A stretch of DNA of 7,399 bases from Bacteroidia bacterium (lineage in GTDB: Bacteria > Bacteroidota > Bacteroidia > NS11-12g > UBA955). The notes under the pieces are model-generated. The model did no database searches, was not told where the DNA came from, and saw only the letters and a list, made by a program, of their open reading frames with translations. The DNA lies in the NCBI GenBank assembly GCA_023258655.1, contig JALQWO010000086.1, positions 1 through 7,399 of the forward strand, in the 5' to 3' direction. Each line of letters opens with the position of its first letter. Position 1 is the stretch's first letter. Made by a program: the position numbers and the translations under genes. Positions 6,098 through 7,399 of the stretch are shown in pieces.

Positions 6098-7166
6098 AAC
6101 GAACCCGCAAGGTAGCGTTGGCCTCGGTGATTCCCAAACGATCGGCCACTGACTGGGAAATCGCGATGTGCTTGTTGCCTTTCTCGGGCAGATCGCCAAT
6201 CACTGTGCAATACACCATTTTCTTGTTTACTGGATTGATTACAGCAACGACTTCGCCTTTTTTGTGCTTGTTCATCATCACCCAGGAACGATCTGACTTC
6301 ATCCCCTCATATCCTATTTGGGCAGTCATCTTTTTCTCATATTCCTTGAGGTTGGACGATTTCAACTTGGTGGAAACCTGCTCTGGCATCCCCCCTTGAT
6401 TGTCCATGGAATCCTTGATAGACACACTTGTCACTTCTGCTGAATTGCCCAGATTCGACACTGTTTCACTGGCAGTTGTTGGATCCAATTTGGGCACGGC
6501 CGAAGAAGGGGAATTTGCGCTATTAATTGCCACAGAATCACTGGCTTTTGCCTTGCTTGGCGCCACGTTTGCTAAAGTGACAGGCGCTTTGGGAATCCAC
6601 AATTTTTGATTGATTGAGAGCTGATCTGAGCTGAGGCCATTGATTTTCTTGATTTCTGCAACGGTCACACCATACATTTTTGAAATGCTATACAGACTCT
6701 GTCCTTTTATCACCACATGATCCAAAACATTTTCCGGCACCACGGGCAAGGAAGCGATGGCCACTTCTTTGTTTCTTACTGCGATGGGATTGAGTTGAGG
6801 CGCTGCAACTGGCAAGGATTTGGTGGGCACTTTCGTGCGCTGTTTCACCTTCACTTTCATGCCGGGTTTCAACATCCCGATACCTGGATTAAGGGCCTGT
6901 AACTCGGCCACAGAACAGTGATAATGTTTCCCGATGGCGTACAACGTTTCTCCTTTTTTCACTTTATGCTCAAGCTCAATCACCATTTCCGTGGGCGGAT
7001 TGGGGGTTTGGACTGTCACTGTTGGATTGGCTGGGGATGGTACCGTGGCGACTGGAGCAGGCACTTGGGTATTTGTTGGGGTTTGGGCAAATATGGGCAA
7101 TGACAAAGCACAAAGCGCGAACGCAGTGAGCGCTGAATTACGTGATGCAAAAATCCGATGGATCAT
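6084..7166 (-). CDS. Secreted protein with two LysM domains and a degenerate double-psi-barrel-like C-terminus
   Basis: The chosen ATG at 7166 gives 360 residues and a clean signal peptide: basic start MIHRIFASRN, hydrophobic core SALTAFALCALSLP, likely cleavage after IFA (residue 27). A start 17 codons upstream would add a Cys/Trp/basic stretch that spoils the signal, so it was rejected. After a Pro/Thr/Val-rich linker comes LysM 1 (about 66–108, KVKKGETLYAIGKHYHCSVAELQ region), another linker, and LysM 2 (about 149–192, VIKGQSLYSISKMYGVTVAEIK region). A Ser/Ala/Lys-rich spacer (about 195–270) follows. The last ~60 residues (GEVVAVINPVNKKMVYC, then GDLPEKGNKHIAIS and ADRLGI) resemble the RlpA-type double-psi barrel without clear catalytic residues. 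LysM domains bind peptidoglycan, so a periplasmic wall-binding protein is the likely role; an enzymatic one is not supported. A single Cys at 320 lies in the barrel-like region. The gene is followed by, and overlaps, the O-antigen ligase gene. Confidence 0.85.
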   Translation of the reverse strand: MIHRIFASRNSALTAFALCALSLPIFAQTPTNTQVPAPVATVPSPANPTVTVQTPNPPTEMVIELEHKVKKGETLYAIGKHYHCSVAELQALNPGIGMLKPGMKVKVKQRTKVPTKSLPVAAPQLNPIAVRNKEVAIASLPVVPENVLDHVVIKGQSLYSISKMYGVTVAEIKKINGLSSDQLSINQKLWIPKAPVTLANVAPSKAKASDSVAINSANSPSSAVPKLDPTTASETVSNLGNSAEVTSVSIKDSMDNQGGMPEQVSTKLKSSNLKEYEKKMTAQIGYEGMKSDRSWVMMNKHKKGEVVAVINPVNKKMVYCTVIGDLPEKGNKHIAISQSVADRLGITEANATLRVRYVAQ

Positions 7167-7291
7167 ACAACAATGATACAACCAACCCTTTGTCCTTTTG
7201 AAGCATCGTATGCACACAGAAACCCTTGTTCAATAAAACAAACACTCTATTGCAAATGGCACCGAACCTTTGTTATGATGGGGATTTTCGC

Positions 7292-7324
7292 CAAGGTTAA
7301 ACGCGAATCCAATCGTCTGGCAAT
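7292..7324 (-). promoter_or_regulatory. Possible promoter for the LysM–ligase genes
   Basis: On the minus strand, ATTG (7324–7321), 21 bases, then TAACCTTG (7299–7292) fits the Bacteroidota consensus with one mismatch in each box. It overlaps the stop codon of the upstream ATPase gene and would give a leader of about 120 bases. The 130 bases between the two genes hold no other good candidate and no clear terminator, so read-through from upstream is equally possible. Confidence 0.3.
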
Positions 7325-7399
7325 GGTTTTTTTTGCCCTTTTTCTAAGAATACAATGCGGTGGGAAATCGCTTGTGCCACCTCCAAGTTGTGGGTAATA
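7297..7399 (-). CDS. ABC transporter ATP-binding protein, C-terminal end (partial)
   Basis: Only the last 33 residues are present, entering from the right edge and ending at TAA (7299–7297). The peptide starts ITHNLEVAQAISHRIVFLEKG, then QKKPLPDDWIRV. This is the usual end of an ABC nucleotide-binding domain: a beta strand ending in the H-loop histidine (T-H-N), a helix, then (S/D)-x-R-I-V-F-L-x-x-G. The histidine contacts the gamma phosphate of ATP in this family. T-H-N in place of T-H-D is common in LolD-like ATPases, but that is too little to name a subfamily. The Walker and signature motifs lie outside the window, so family membership rests on one short stretch. Confidence 0.62.
   Translation of the reverse strand, partial: ITHNLEVAQAISHRIVFLEKGQKKPLPDDWIRV

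Noticed and set aside
6098..6199. An upstream extension of the ligase reading frame by 34 codons.
   Set aside because: These codons overlap the conserved C-terminal domain of the LysM gene. They give a Pro/Arg/Ser-rich stretch unlike the N-terminus of this membrane family.
7157..7178. A near-direct repeat (TTGTAT twice, eleven bases apart) and an ATCAT/ATGAT pair around the LysM start codon.
   Set aside because: It is too short and imperfect to call an operator or a regulatory hairpin.
7167..7217. An upstream ATG for the LysM gene, 17 codons earlier.
   Set aside because: It would place a Cys- and Arg-rich stretch before an otherwise complete signal peptide.
7265..7298. An inverted repeat, AACCTT and AAGGTT, after the ATPase stop codon.
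   Set aside because: It has six pairs with a 22-base loop and no T-tract, which is within chance for this length.
7158..7397. A plus-strand frame of 79 codons at the right edge.
   Set aside because: The opposite strand carries a recognisable ABC ATPase C-terminus, and this frame has no family pattern.

Overview
The gene content points to the phylum Bacteroidota. The evidence is the cluster rpmB–rpmG–DUF4295 (a small family typical of this phylum) followed by ftsY and rimO, a bacillithiol gene (bshC), and a promoter of the Bacteroidota type (TTTG, 19 bases, TAnnTTTG). Base composition is moderate, a little under half GC by eye (not counted), and looks even across the window. I cannot name a genus; Flavobacteriales or a near relative is a guess.

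Layout from left to right: the last 54 codons of a TerC-family membrane protein (+ strand, cut by the window edge) converge on a long minus-strand block. Read in the direction of transcription (right to left), that block holds the C-terminal tail of an ABC-transporter ATPase (cut by the right edge), a secreted LysM protein with a degenerate double-psi-barrel-like C-terminus, an O-antigen-ligase-family polytopic membrane protein overlapping it by 14 bases, then bL28 (rpmB), bL33 (rpmG) and a 51-residue DUF4295 protein. A strong intrinsic terminator follows, then ftsY, rimO and bshC, joined by 4-base overlaps.

There are three functional themes. The first is the envelope: ABC ATPase tail, LysM protein and O-antigen ligase. 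The second is the ribosome and co-translational targeting: two large-subunit proteins, DUF4295, the SRP receptor FtsY, and RimO, which modifies ribosomal protein uS12. The third is thiol metabolism: BshC, the last step of bacillithiol synthesis. The ribosomal trio has its own promoter, laid over the stop codon of the ligase gene. The ftsY–rimO–bshC block starts just after a terminator, with no clear promoter of its own.

This is mostly ordinary core-genome sequence. I found no mobile element, CRISPR array, tRNA, rRNA or defence system, and no gene-free stretch over 300 bases (the longest is about 130). The points worth a second look concern expression: two near-identical GTGA stop/start junctions, a Shine-Dalgarno sequence written into the last codons of rpmG, a promoter giving a roughly 10-base leader, and the terminator placed 21 bases before ftsY. 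No previously undescribed system could be supported.
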